Shown here: positions 18,491-28,155 of the stretch, in pieces
Position numbering within the stretch: the stretch's first letter is position 1
Layout of the letters: each line of letters starts with the position of its first letter
Assembly: GCA_934330725.1 (NCBI GenBank)
Contig: CAKRGM010000007.1
Span: forward strand, 1-64,000
Origin: an uncultured Lachnospiraceae bacterium
Lineage (GTDB): Bacteria > Bacillota > Clostridia > Lachnospirales > Lachnospiraceae
Direction: 5' to 3'
Length of the DNA: 64,000 nt
Notes under the pieces: generated by a model
Database searches by the model: none
What the model was told of the DNA's origin: nothing
What the model saw: the letters and a program-made list of their open reading frames with translations, nothing else
Made by a program: the position numbers and the translations under genes

Positions 18491-18958
18491 TTAAAAGATC
18501 GCCGCAAATACTCCTGCACTGACTGCCCCCATTATTACTCCGGCAAGCAAAACTCCAAGAAGGACTGCAAGAACACTTTTCTTAAATCCCATATCAAGCA
18601 GACTTGCTGCAAGTGTTCCGGTCCAGGCACCTGTTCCCGGAAGAGGAATTCCTACAAACAGAAGCAACGCAATAAAAAGACCGTTACCAGCCTTTTGCTG
18701 CAGCTTATGTCCACCCTTTGTTCCTTTTTCAAGGCAAAACGTAAAAAACTTTCCAATATATTTTTTATCTGCGCCCCATTCAAGTATCTTCCTGGCAAAA
18801 AGATATATAAACGGAACAGGTATCATATTTCCAATTATACATACGATATATGACTGTAATAATGGCAGCTGTAATCCCTGTGATATAGGAATCGCTCCTC
18901 TTAATTCAACAATAGGCACCATTGATACAAGAAAAATCCACATATATTTTTTTAACAT
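18491..18958 (-). CDS. Small multidrug-export-type membrane protein (COG2426 family)
   Basis: About 155 residues, mostly hydrophobic, with four or five membrane segments. The start region MWIFLVSMVPIVELRGAIPI and the central GIPLPGTGAWTGTLAASLLDM motif fit the family annotated as putative small multidrug export protein (Pfam Sm_multidrug_ex). The substrate is not established for the family. The ATG chosen has AAGG nine bases upstream; longer in-frame starts overlap it. It has its own strong promoter after polC and is followed directly by the palindromic repeat. Confidence 0.8.
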   Translation of the reverse strand: MLKKYMWIFLVSMVPIVELRGAIPISQGLQLPLLQSYIVCIIGNMIPVPFIYLFARKILEWGADKKYIGKFFTFCLEKGTKGGHKLQQKAGNGLFIALLLFVGIPLPGTGAWTGTLAASLLDMGFKKSVLAVLLGVLLAGVIMGAVSAGVFAAIF

Positions 18959-19012
18959 ATCATCCATCCTTTTTATAAACATTTTCTATTTTATTCTATC
19001 AGCGACTTATTT

Positions 19013-19041
19013 ATGATAACTATATAAACATTTACTGTCAA
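19013..19041 (-). promoter_or_regulatory. Strong sigma-A promoter for the small export gene
   Basis: On the minus strand TTGACA, 17 bases, TATCAT. The -35 is a full consensus match and the -10 matches 5 of 6. It lies between the polC stop and the next start, so the membrane protein gene can be expressed apart from polC. Confidence 0.7.
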
Positions 19042-19073
19042 GCAAAAGTATTGTCACTTAAAATGCAAATATT

Positions 19074-22000
19074 TTACAGATCAAACAAAGACAGCTGATT
19101 ACTGTCTGTCATGTCTTTCAACAATCCAAGATCAGTAAGCTTATCTATTACTGTCTGACCAATTTTTGCACGCTGTCTCAGATCATCCTTTGACAGAAAT
19201 TCACCTTGTCTTGCCGCTATTTCTATGCATTCTCCTGCGGATTCACCGACCTTTTCAATAACTTTAAATGAAGGCATTATTTTTCCGTCAATTATCTGAA
19301 ATGTTCTGGCCCTGGCTTTATATATATCAATTGGCATGAAATCAAAGCCTCTTGCATACATTTCCTGAACTATACGCATATCCTTAAGTTCTTCTTCTTC
19401 AGTATTAGATATTGTATTCATGGCTTTTTTATTTTTATAATCATTCATAAAATATTCAAGCTTGTCACGCCCCATTGCCATCTTTTCATAATCAAAAGCA
19501 CTTGCCCTTATACTAAAATATGCACAGTAATATGCTAAAGGATAAAAAACCTTACAATATGCGACACGCCACGCCATCATTACATACGCAGCTGCATGTG
19601 CCTTAGGGAACATATATTTGATTTTTTTGCAGGACCATATATACCAGTCAGGAACGCCATGCTCTTTCATTTCTTTCTCGTACTCCGGTGTAAGCCCCTT
19701 TCCTTTTCTTACCTTTTCCATTATTGTAAAGGCAAGCTCACTGTCTAATCCTTTTTGTATAAGATAAATCATTATATCATCTCTTGTACATATGGCAGTC
19801 GAAATAGTAGCTTTCCCCTGTTTTAAGAGTTCCTGTGCATTGCCAAGCCACACATCAGTACCATGAGACAGACCTGCTATTCTTACCAGATCTGAAAAAT
19901 ACTGTGGTTTGGTATCAATAAGCATCTGCATGGCAAAATCTGTACCAAATTCAGGTATTCCAAGCGCTCCGAGTTTACATCCTCCTATATCCTCCGGCTT
20001 TATTCCCAGTGCAGACGTATCCTTAAAAAGTGACATTACTTCCTTTGAATCCAGTGGGATTTCAAGCGGATCAATACCTGTAAGATCCTGAAGCATTCTG
20101 ATCATTGTCGGATCAAGGTGTCCTAAAATATCCAGTTTTAACAGGTTATGATCTATACTGTGATAATCAAAATGTGTTGTTGTAATGCTGGTTGTCATAT
20201 CATTTGCAGGATGCTGTACGGGTGTAAATGAATGAATTTCTTCACCGATTGGAAGAACTACAATTCCTCCCGGATGCTGTCCTGTTGTTCTTCTTATATC
20301 AACGCAGCCTTCAGCTATCCTTTCGATTTCGCTTCTTCTTTTTACAATTGGTTTTCCAAGCTTTTCACTTTTCTCTTCATAATACTTAAGAACAAATCCA
20401 TATGCCGTTTTTTCAGCAACCGTACCAATAGTGCCAGCTTTAAATGTTTGTCCTTTTCCAAAAATAACCTCTGTAAAAGCATGTGCCTTACTCTGGTATT
20501 CATTAGAAAAATTAAGATCAATATCCGGCTCTTTGTTTCCCTTAAAACCAAGGAATGTCTCAAATGGTATGTCAAAGCCCATTTTATTTAACTTATGTCC
20601 GCATTTTGGACATATTTTATCAGGCATATCGCATCCGGCACCACCTGCAAACTTTTTAACATCTTCTGAATAAAAATCATTATAATAGCAATTCGGACAC
20701 AGATAATGGGGACTTAATGGATTAACCTCTGTTATACCTGCCATCGTTGCTGCAAAAGATGAGCCTACAGAACCTCTTGAACCTACAAGATATCCATCAT
20801 CATTTGATTTCCATACAAGCTTTTGGGCAATTATATACATAACTGAATAGCCATTTGAAATAATTGAGTTAAGTTCCCTTTCAAGTCTTTCAGAAACAAT
20901 TTCCGGAAGTTCTGGTCCATATATTTCATGCGCCCTGTCATGACATATCTTTCTTAGCATCTGATCAGAATTTTCAATTACCGGAGGACACTTATCGGGA
21001 CGCACCGGGTCTATATCTTCACACATATTCATAATCTTATTAGTATTGGTCACAACAATCTCATATGCTTTATCGCTGCCAAGATAATCAAATTCATGCA
21101 GCATTTCTTCCGTCGTATGAAGATAAAGCGGCGGCTGGTCATCTGCATCATCAAATCCTTTTCCAGCCATTATTATTCTTCTGTAAATCTCATCCTCAGG
21201 ATTTAAAAAATGGACATCGCATGTTGCAACAACCGGTTTATGGAATTTTTCTCCCAACTGTATTATACGCCTGTTAAGCTCCCTTAAATCCTCTTCATTC
21301 TTAACATAATAATCTTCATCTGAAATCATAAACCTGTTATTTCCAATAGGCTGTACTTCAAGATAATCATAAAAATTTACGATTCTTGCAATCTCTGCAG
21401 GAGAACGTCCGTTTACAAGTGCCCGAAATAACTCTCCTGCCTCACATGCGCTGCCAATAATAAGTCCCTCACGGTATTTGTTAACAAGGCTTTTTGGTAT
21501 CTTTGGAAACCTGTTGAAATATGTAAGGTGTGAAGCTGATATAAGTCTGTACAGATTAATTCGTCCCATTTCATTTGAAGCAAGTATTATGCAGTGAAAC
21601 TGATGAAGTTTCTTTACGGATTCAACATCAAGCTTTCCGACTTCATTCAGCTTTTCAAGTGTAAATATATCCCGCTCCTTAAGCATATCAACAAGCTTTA
21701 AAAATATATATGCCGTTGCAAGTGCATCATCTACAGCTCTGTGATGGTTTTCAAGAATAACCTTTAAATGCTTTGTAAGTGTATCCAGCTTATAATTATG
21801 AAGATTCGGTATTACATACTGCGCAACTAATACAGTATCAATAATTGTAGGGTCAAATGTAAGTCCAAGTTTTTCCGCCTTATTAGATATAAAACTCGTG
21901 TCAAAAGCCGCATTATGTGCCACTACTACAGCCTCTTTACAAAACTCAAGAAACTTTGGAAGTATTTCTTCGATGACCGGTGCATCCATTACCATTGAAT

Positions 22001-23609
22001 CATTTATACCTGTAAGCTTCTCTATTCTGAATGGTATTGGTGTTTTGGGATTAACAAATGTGCTGAATTTATCGATTATTTCTCCATTTTTAATCTTTAC
22101 AGCACCTATTTCGATAATCTGATCGGCTTCAGCTGAAAATCCCGTTGTCTCAAGATCAAATACAACATATGTATCTTCAAATGTCTGTCCCTTCGGATTC
22201 ACAACCATTTGTTTTGTGTCATCAACAAGATATGCTTCTACTCCATAAATCACCTTAAAATCAAGCTTTTCACCTTTTTTCTTATAGTCTGACTTAATCG
22301 CCTGTATTGTATGGAAAGCTTCTGTAAATCCCTGTACGACACCGTGATCAGTAATCGCAATTGCTTTATGCCCCCATCTGATAGCCTGTTTTATTATATC
22401 TTTAGCATATGAAACTCCATCCATATCGCTCATTTTAGTATGACAGTGGAGCTCCACCCTTTTATGTAATGCAAGATCATTTCTTACAGCACGGTTATCT
22501 GTTGACTTTCTTATACCAAATACATTTGCTATGGAAATCTCCTGATCATATCTGTCAAGCGCAGCAATACCCTTTACTTTTATGAAGTTTCCTTTTTTTA
22601 TAAATTCCTTTACCTCTGGAAGCTGTTCGTTTCTTACAAACATTTTTACTGTTATCGTATCAGTAAAATCGGTAAGATCAAACATAAGTATCGTACGTTC
22701 ATTACGGATTTCCCTCTCGTCTGTTTTTCGTATCATACCTGCAATAACAACTTCTCCCAGTGCAGTATCTATCTGATCTATGGAAATTGGCTCCTCATCA
22801 AAATCCCTTCCATATAAAACATCATTATTGTTTATACGTTTTTTATAATACTGGTCATTTCCTGAATACTTTTTTGAAAATCCTCCTGAAGACTTTTGCA
22901 CATTATGGCCCTCTGATGCATTCTGTCCCGGTCTAATATCATTTTTTTGTTTATCTGATGAAGGTTTTTTTTCTGTTTTTTCCCCGCTACCGTTTGCAGC
23001 TGTATCCGATATATTATTACTGCTCATTGCAGCATCCATATTTTCACGTATCTGTTTAACTCTAAGATTAAGTTTATGCTCGTTTTCCTTACCGTAGTGA
23101 CTCTCTTTCTTTTCTTTATATTTATAATTTACATCTATTTCAAATCCAAAACGGTTAAGAAAAATTTTTCTGAAATAATCTGCCAGCGTTTCAGCATATG
23201 TTCTTGCAAGAAAACTGTCTTCAAGTGTTATTTCCATGCAGTCTTCTCTTATAAATTCCCATGTTGCATTTTTTATCAGGTTGTATTCAAGTGTCCAGTA
23301 TTTTTCAAGCTCAAACATTATACTGTCATAGTAAACTTCCATTATTTTTACAGGTGTATACTGTTTTGAAAGGCAATACCTGTCAATTATTCTCACATCC
23401 ATATTTTTCATACGGAATATCTGTTTTTTTAACGCATCTTCTGTTTTATATATTATTTTTTTACTAATAAGTCTGTCACTTTTAGTATATACCCTGGCTA
23501 AAGAATTAGTAGAAGTCCTGGTTACCCTTGTGACTTCTACATCCTGCAGATACACTGCAATATCTTCCGGTAATTTTAATGTACTAAATACTTCAAAAAA
23601 CTTATACAT
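19074..23609 (-). CDS. polC: DNA polymerase III, PolC-type alpha subunit
   Basis: 1511 residues from an ATG with GGAG eight bases upstream; an 18-codon TTG-started extension is less likely. Order of parts: N-terminal domain (1-190), a Ser/Lys/Asn/Gly-rich linker (about 190-275), an OB fold (about 285-370), and a PHP domain starting HCHTKMSDMDGV. A DnaQ-like 3'-5' exonuclease is inserted in the PHP domain (VVFDLETTGFSAEADQIIEIGAVKI). The polymerase core includes GSRGSVGSSFAATM, PDIDLNFS, a four-Cys zinc finger (CPNCYYND...CPKCGHK) and TGQHPGGIVVLP. It replicates the chromosome with intrinsic proofreading. It is longer than the Bacillus enzyme (about 1437), mainly from the linker. ispG precedes it. 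Confidence 0.97.
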   Translation of the reverse strand: MYKFFEVFSTLKLPEDIAVYLQDVEVTRVTRTSTNSLARVYTKSDRLISKKIIYKTEDALKKQIFRMKNMDVRIIDRYCLSKQYTPVKIMEVYYDSIMFELEKYWTLEYNLIKNATWEFIREDCMEITLEDSFLARTYAETLADYFRKIFLNRFGFEIDVNYKYKEKKESHYGKENEHKLNLRVKQIRENMDAAMSSNNISDTAANGSGEKTEKKPSSDKQKNDIRPGQNASEGHNVQKSSGGFSKKYSGNDQYYKKRINNNDVLYGRDFDEEPISIDQIDTALGEVVIAGMIRKTDEREIRNERTILMFDLTDFTDTITVKMFVRNEQLPEVKEFIKKGNFIKVKGIAALDRYDQEISIANVFGIRKSTDNRAVRNDLALHKRVELHCHTKMSDMDGVSYAKDIIKQAIRWGHKAIAITDHGVVQGFTEAFHTIQAIKSDYKKKGEKLDFKVIYGVEAYLVDDTKQMVVNPKGQTFEDTYVVFDLETTGFSAEADQIIEIGAVKIKNGEIIDKFSTFVNPKTPIPFRIEKLTGINDSMVMDAPVIEEILPKFLEFCKEAVVVAHNAAFDTSFISNKAEKLGLTFDPTIIDTVLVAQYVIPNLHNYKLDTLTKHLKVILENHHRAVDDALATAYIFLKLVDMLKERDIFTLEKLNEVGKLDVESVKKLHQFHCIILASNEMGRINLYRLISASHLTYFNRFPKIPKSLVNKYREGLIIGSACEAGELFRALVNGRSPAEIARIVNFYDYLEVQPIGNNRFMISDEDYYVKNEEDLRELNRRIIQLGEKFHKPVVATCDVHFLNPEDEIYRRIIMAGKGFDDADDQPPLYLHTTEEMLHEFDYLGSDKAYEIVVTNTNKIMNMCEDIDPVRPDKCPPVIENSDQMLRKICHDRAHEIYGPELPEIVSERLERELNSIISNGYSVMYIIAQKLVWKSNDDGYLVGSRGSVGSSFAATMAGITEVNPLSPHYLCPNCYYNDFYSEDVKKFAGGAGCDMPDKICPKCGHKLNKMGFDIPFETFLGFKGNKEPDIDLNFSNEYQSKAHAFTEVIFGKGQTFKAGTIGTVAEKTAYGFVLKYYEEKSEKLGKPIVKRRSEIERIAEGCVDIRRTTGQHPGGIVVLPIGEEIHSFTPVQHPANDMTTSITTTHFDYHSIDHNLLKLDILGHLDPTMIRMLQDLTGIDPLEIPLDSKEVMSLFKDTSALGIKPEDIGGCKLGALGIPEFGTDFAMQMLIDTKPQYFSDLVRIAGLSHGTDVWLGNAQELLKQGKATISTAICTRDDIMIYLIQKGLDSELAFTIMEKVRKGKGLTPEYEKEMKEHGVPDWYIWSCKKIKYMFPKAHAAAYVMMAWRVAYCKVFYPLAYYCAYFSIRASAFDYEKMAMGRDKLEYFMNDYKNKKAMNTISNTEEEELKDMRIVQEMYARGFDFMPIDIYKARARTFQIIDGKIMPSFKVIEKVGESAGECIEIAARQGEFLSKDDLRQRAKIGQTVIDKLTDLGLLKDMTDSNQLSLFDL

Positions 23610-23707
23610 GACAAGCGCTCCATCATTGTCTAATTTGTGATTTTTCCCAGTCGTCCATTCCAAAGCAGCCGTTTAGAACAGCTGCTCTTAATAATCTTTA
23701 AGATAAG

Positions 23708-24763
23708 TTATTCAGACCAGTTATCAAGTTCATCCTTCAATGCATCCAGCAGATCACATTCGTCAACCTTACGAACTACCTCACCATGTTTTATAAGCAC
23801 TCCGCAGCCATCGCCTCCTGCTATGCCAAGGTCTGCGCCCTTTGCTTCTCCGGGGCCGTTAACAACACAGCCCATTACTGCAAGCTTTATATCCAGATCA
23901 TAACCGGCAACCATTTTTTCAACCTTTGATGCCAGACTAATGAGATCAATTCTTGTTCTTCCGCATGTCGGACATGATACAACTTCGATTCCGCCTTTTC
24001 TTAATCCAAGCGTTCTTAAAATTATCTTAGCAGCTTTTATCTCCTCAACCGGATCAGCTGTAAGTGATACCCTTATTGTATCACCTATTCCCTGATTAAG
24101 AATAAGACCAAGGCCTATTGCAGACTTTATACTTCCTGAAAAAGCAGTTCCTGACTCTGTTATTCCTACATGAAGAGGATGCACTGTTTTTTTTGCTATA
24201 AGCTCATGCGCTTTTACACACATCATAACATCAGATGATTTAATGCTGATTACAAGATTATCATAACCCAGATTCTCAATTATCGCAGCCTTATCAATTG
24301 CACTTTCTACTATTCCCTCTGCTGTAACGCCATGATATTTTTCTATTATATCTTTTTCAAGTGAACCGCTGTTTACACCGACTCTTATTGGAATATTTCT
24401 TTCTTTTGCAGCAGAAACTACTGCCTTTATCCTGTCCTGACCTCCAATATTTCCCGGATTAATTCTTATCTTGTCAGCGCCATTCTCAATTGCAGCAATT
24501 GCCATTCTGTAATCAAAATGTATATCTGCCACAAGTGGAATATTTATATTATTTTTAATTTCCTTTAATGCCTTTGCAGCTTCAATATCCGGTACGGTAC
24601 ATCTGATTATATCACAGCCTGCATTTTCAAGCTGATGAATCTGCTCTATAGTGGCAGCCACATCCTGTGTAGGTGTATTAGTCATAGACTGTATCAGAAC
24701 AGGATTTCCTCCGCCTATTAATTTATTTCCGATTTTTACAACTTTAGTTTTATCTCTTAACAT
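23708..24763 (-). CDS. ispG: 4-hydroxy-3-methylbut-2-en-1-yl diphosphate synthase (IspG/GcpE)
   Basis: 351 residues, the short form of the enzyme. The [4Fe-4S] ligands are visible as SCPTCGRTRIDL and MGCVVNGPGEA near residues 265 and 305. The TIM-barrel start has NPVLIQSMTNTPTQDV. It catalyses the reductive step of the MEP isoprenoid pathway that follows the cyclodiphosphate. Together with dxr and uppS nearby it links isoprenoid supply to undecaprenyl phosphate synthesis. It takes the place where Bacillus has proS between rseP and polC. Confidence 0.97.
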   Translation of the reverse strand: MLRDKTKVVKIGNKLIGGGNPVLIQSMTNTPTQDVAATIEQIHQLENAGCDIIRCTVPDIEAAKALKEIKNNINIPLVADIHFDYRMAIAAIENGADKIRINPGNIGGQDRIKAVVSAAKERNIPIRVGVNSGSLEKDIIEKYHGVTAEGIVESAIDKAAIIENLGYDNLVISIKSSDVMMCVKAHELIAKKTVHPLHVGITESGTAFSGSIKSAIGLGLILNQGIGDTIRVSLTADPVEEIKAAKIILRTLGLRKGGIEVVSCPTCGRTRIDLISLASKVEKMVAGYDLDIKLAVMGCVVNGPGEAKGADLGIAGGDGCGVLIKHGEVVRKVDECDLLDALKDELDNWSE

Positions 24764-24783
24764 TAAAACGCCATGCCTTTCTG

Positions 24784-26178
24784 TTAGAACAAGCCTTTTA
24801 TATCATTAAACATTACATAAACCATAAGAAGCATAAGAAGTACCATTCCGACAAAATGTACCATTCCTTCACGTTCTTTTTTGACCGGCTTTCCTCTTAC
24901 CGCTTCTATAATAAGAAATACAAGTCTGCCACCGTCCAATGCCGGTATAGGAAGCAGATTCATCACACCAAGATTGGCACTTATCATAACAATCCAGTTA
25001 AGGATAGTTAATGCCATCTGCGATATTCCATATGACTTACTTTCATCTACAACAGAACTTATCGCACTTACTGTTCCTACAGGACCGGAAAGATCATTTA
25101 ATCCTACTTTTCCTGTAAACATCATGCCCAGACTCTTAACAACTGTTTTTATCCAGTACCCAACCTCACAAAAACCATAGCCGATAGTTTCCTGCGGGTT
25201 GGCTTTGACACGTTCCCCATTACATACAAATCCTGTATAATAGCTTTCTGACTCATAAAGCTTTGGAGTTATCTGTACAGTTTTTTCCTGTCCTCCCGAC
25301 GATATGACCATTTCAACTGTTTTGTCCTTTGTCTGCGAAAGAATATCCGTAAGCTGTCCACTTTCGTATATTTGCTGTCCATCAACCGATTTTATAATAT
25401 CATCTTTTTTAAGGCCAGCCTGGGCTGCCGGTGAATCTTTTGTCACACTGTTTATCATACAGTTTGATAAAATCGTAATGCCTACTCTGTATGCACTCTC
25501 TTTTCTGTATTCAGGCTCTACTGTTGTAGTAAATGATTCGCCATTACGCTCATATGTGATATTAAGCTTATCCGATGGATTTACCATCCTGATAAAAGAG
25601 TATTCTCTTTCAAAATGAATAGTTTCCCCATTAACTTTAGTAATGTGGTCGCCTTCCATAAGTCCTGCATGTGCTGCCGGTGAATCATCATATACTTTAT
25701 CCACCGTACACGGATCATAACCTGCAATACCTATTATTATTACAGCAAGAATAAATGCCAGTATAAAGTTAAACAATGGTCCTGCTGCTATTATAGCTAT
25801 TCTTGCCCATACTGACTTTGACTGGAGGGACTTTGACATATCGTATTCTTTCTTAAGCTGCGTATCTGCATTATTATTTATATCAGACACTTCTTTATCA
25901 GAAATCATACCTGTTCCATCATTGTCTTTTTCGCCATATTTATCATCGGCATTTGAATTTTCAAGAAAATCTTCTCCGAGCATCATACATGCCCCACCAA
26001 ATGGTATGAGTTTTATACAGTATTCGGTTTCTCCCTTTTTAAAGTGAAGAAGCTTAGGTCCAAAACCTATTGAAAATTCCAGAACAGTTACAGAATTGGC
26101 CTTTGCAACTATAAAATGGCCAAACTCATGAACTATTATTATCAGACTTATTACTAATATTGCTATTACTATACTCAA
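24784..26178 (-). CDS. rseP: RIP-family site-2 zinc metalloprotease RseP with two PDZ domains
   Basis: A membrane protease of about 464 residues. The zinc motif HEFGH lies in the first membrane segment, and NLLPIPALDGGRLVF (LDG motif) near the C-terminus supplies the third ligand. Two PDZ domains sit between (DDSPAAHAGLMEGDHITKVNG and KDSPAAQAGLKKDDIIKSVDG); single-PDZ homologues are common in Firmicutes. An acidic, probably flexible insert of about 50 residues follows the first segment. The TTG used has AGGTGG about ten bases upstream and leaves no overlap with dxr; a TTG eight codons earlier would overlap dxr by 20 bases. It cleaves membrane proteins such as anti-sigma factors. Confidence 0.93.
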   Translation of the reverse strand: MSIVIAILVISLIIIVHEFGHFIVAKANSVTVLEFSIGFGPKLLHFKKGETEYCIKLIPFGGACMMLGEDFLENSNADDKYGEKDNDGTGMISDKEVSDINNNADTQLKKEYDMSKSLQSKSVWARIAIIAAGPLFNFILAFILAVIIIGIAGYDPCTVDKVYDDSPAAHAGLMEGDHITKVNGETIHFEREYSFIRMVNPSDKLNITYERNGESFTTTVEPEYRKESAYRVGITILSNCMINSVTKDSPAAQAGLKKDDIIKSVDGQQIYESGQLTDILSQTKDKTVEMVISSGGQEKTVQITPKLYESESYYTGFVCNGERVKANPQETIGYGFCEVGYWIKTVVKSLGMMFTGKVGLNDLSGPVGTVSAISSVVDESKSYGISQMALTILNWIVMISANLGVMNLLPIPALDGGRLVFLIIEAVRGKPVKKEREGMVHFVGMVLLMLLMVYVMFNDIKGLF

Positions 26179-26182
26179 AGTT

Positions 26183-27328
26183 TTACTTCCACCTGCTTTC
26201 AATCATCTCATAAACACATTTCTCAGTATCAAGTATCTGTTCTACTGTAGGATTATATATATATTCTACTTTGTCCATTGCATATTCTATTATCTTTATT
26301 ATATCGAGATATTTAATCTTTCTGTCAAGAAACTTTGCAACTGCATACTCATTTGCAGCATTATAGGCAGTTGGTATGTTTCCCCCCTGGCCGGCCGCAT
26401 TATATGCCAGTCTTAGCCCTCTGAAAGTGTCCATATCAGGTTCTTCAAATGTAATCTTTGCAAGCTTATAAAAATCAAGTCTTTCAGTATTAAGAAATCT
26501 TCTTTCAGGATAATAAAGTGCGTACTGTATTGGCAGACGCATATCTGGTGTTCCAAGCTGTGCCATTATTCCTCCATCCACGAACTCTACCATTGAGTGA
26601 ATTACACTTTGCGGCTGTACAACGACCTGAACCTTTGTTACCGGAACATCAAAAAGCCACTGTGCTTCCATCACCTCAAGGCCTTTATTTACCATTGTAG
26701 AGGAATCAATTGTTATTTTTCTTCCCATTGACCAGTTTGGATGATTAAGTGCATCCTCAACCGTAACATTTTCAAGGTCCTGTATCTTTTTGCCTCTGAA
26801 TGGTCCGCCTGAAGCTGTAAGAAGAATCTTACTTACTTCTTTTCTGTTTTCACCATTTAATGACTGAAAGATTGCAGAATGCTCGCTGTCTACAGGATAT
26901 ATATTTACATTATATTCTTTAGCTGCCTTCATTATAATATGTCCTGCAGTTACAAGTGTTTCTTTATTTGCCAAAGCAATATCCTTATGCTGCTTTATTG
27001 CTTCAAGGGTCGGAATAATTCCCATCATTCCAACAACTGCAGTAAGTACAATATCAGCTGATGATATTGTTGCGGCCTCTATAAGCCCCTGTGGACCACA
27101 TACAACCTTTATATTGGTATCTGCCAGCATGATTTTGAGCTCACCAGCCAGTTTTTCTGTTCCTATACACACAAGCTCCGGTCCAAATTCCCTTGCCTGT
27201 GCAGCCAGCTCATTTATTCTTGTTCCTGCAGCCAGTGCAACAACCTTTATGTCGTTATTTCTTCTTATTACATCTAAAGTCTGTGTTCCAATTGAACCTG
27301 TTGAACCTAATAATGATAACTTCTTCAC
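26183..27328 (-). CDS. dxr: 1-deoxy-D-xylulose 5-phosphate reductoisomerase
   Basis: 381 residues, usual length, starting at GTG behind GGAG. The NADPH site is LGSTGSIGTQTLDVI. Substrate-loop and metal motifs include ANKETLVTAG, PVDSEHSAIFQ, LTASGGPFRG, HPNWSMGRKITIDSSTMVNKGLEVMEA in two parts, and QLGTPDMRLPIQYAL. It makes MEP, the committed step of the non-mevalonate isoprenoid pathway. It lies between cdsA and rseP, conserved order. Confidence 0.97.
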   Translation of the reverse strand: MKKLSLLGSTGSIGTQTLDVIRRNNDIKVVALAAGTRINELAAQAREFGPELVCIGTEKLAGELKIMLADTNIKVVCGPQGLIEAATISSADIVLTAVVGMMGIIPTLEAIKQHKDIALANKETLVTAGHIIMKAAKEYNVNIYPVDSEHSAIFQSLNGENRKEVSKILLTASGGPFRGKKIQDLENVTVEDALNHPNWSMGRKITIDSSTMVNKGLEVMEAQWLFDVPVTKVQVVVQPQSVIHSMVEFVDGGIMAQLGTPDMRLPIQYALYYPERRFLNTERLDFYKLAKITFEEPDMDTFRGLRLAYNAAGQGGNIPTAYNAANEYAVAKFLDRKIKYLDIIKIIEYAMDKVEYIYNPTVEQILDTEKCVYEMIESRWK

Positions 27329-27345
27329 AATTAATCTCCATTCCG

Positions 27346-28155
27346 TTACAAAAACTTTGTTATAATATATACAGCCCAGTATACTGCAGGTGCTGTAAAT
27401 ATAACACTGTCAAATCTGTCAAGTATTCCTCCATGTCCCGGTATAAGATTTCCATAATCTTTAATATTATAATTTCTCTTAATTGCCGAAGCTGTAAGAT
27501 CTCCAACAATTGCAAGAAATGCCCCAATAAATGATGCAATAGCAAAAACCAGTACAGGCTGTGTAACAATTCCCGACATATATGGGCTTATAATGGCTCC
27601 ATATACTGCTCCAAGTACTGTAGCTCCTGCGACTCCACCAATAGCACCTTCAACCGTCTTCTTAGGAGAAAGCTTCGATGTCATTTTGTGTTTTCCAAAT
27701 AATACTCCCGTAAAATAAGCAAAGGTATCATTTCCCCATGAACATACAAATATAAGCCATACTATATATATTCCATCGGCTGCTATACGTACTCTGTAAA
27801 TATATGAAAGCATAAGTGCAACATAGAATATTCCAACAAATGCCATAATCACCTGTTCTGACTTATACTTTGGAAATGTAAACACATATATTGTCATTAT
27901 CACCATAAATCCAAGAACAAATATAAAAATATCATAATCTGATATATTTAATGCAATTGAAAGGTAATATATACCGGCTGTTATATATCCTGCCACCGCT
28001 ACAGACGATTTTTCTATACCACTTACTCTGTACAGTTCATACATTCCTATCAATGATATAATTGCACAGATTCCAAACAGGAACCATCCTCCTAGTGATA
28101 ATGCCAAAATTGCAATAACTGCGAGAACGGCCCCGCTTATTACTCTGGTTTTCAA
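27346..28155 (-). CDS. cdsA: Phosphatidate cytidylyltransferase
   Basis: 269 residues with about seven membrane segments. The CDP-diglyceride synthetase signature is complete near residues 220-247: SAIKRNYNIKDYGNLIPGHGG followed by ILDRFDS. It activates phosphatidic acid with CTP to CDP-diacylglycerol for phospholipid synthesis at the membrane. Its ATG overlaps the uppS stop by four bases, so the two are translationally coupled. Confidence 0.97.
   Translation of the reverse strand: MKTRVISGAVLAVIAILALSLGGWFLFGICAIISLIGMYELYRVSGIEKSSVAVAGYITAGIYYLSIALNISDYDIFIFVLGFMVIMTIYVFTFPKYKSEQVIMAFVGIFYVALMLSYIYRVRIAADGIYIVWLIFVCSWGNDTFAYFTGVLFGKHKMTSKLSPKKTVEGAIGGVAGATVLGAVYGAIISPYMSGIVTQPVLVFAIASFIGAFLAIVGDLTASAIKRNYNIKDYGNLIPGHGGILDRFDSVIFTAPAVYWAVYIITKFL

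Noticed and set aside
23610..23663. Longer PolC start at TTG
   Set aside because: No ribosome site before it, while the downstream ATG has GGAG at good spacing.
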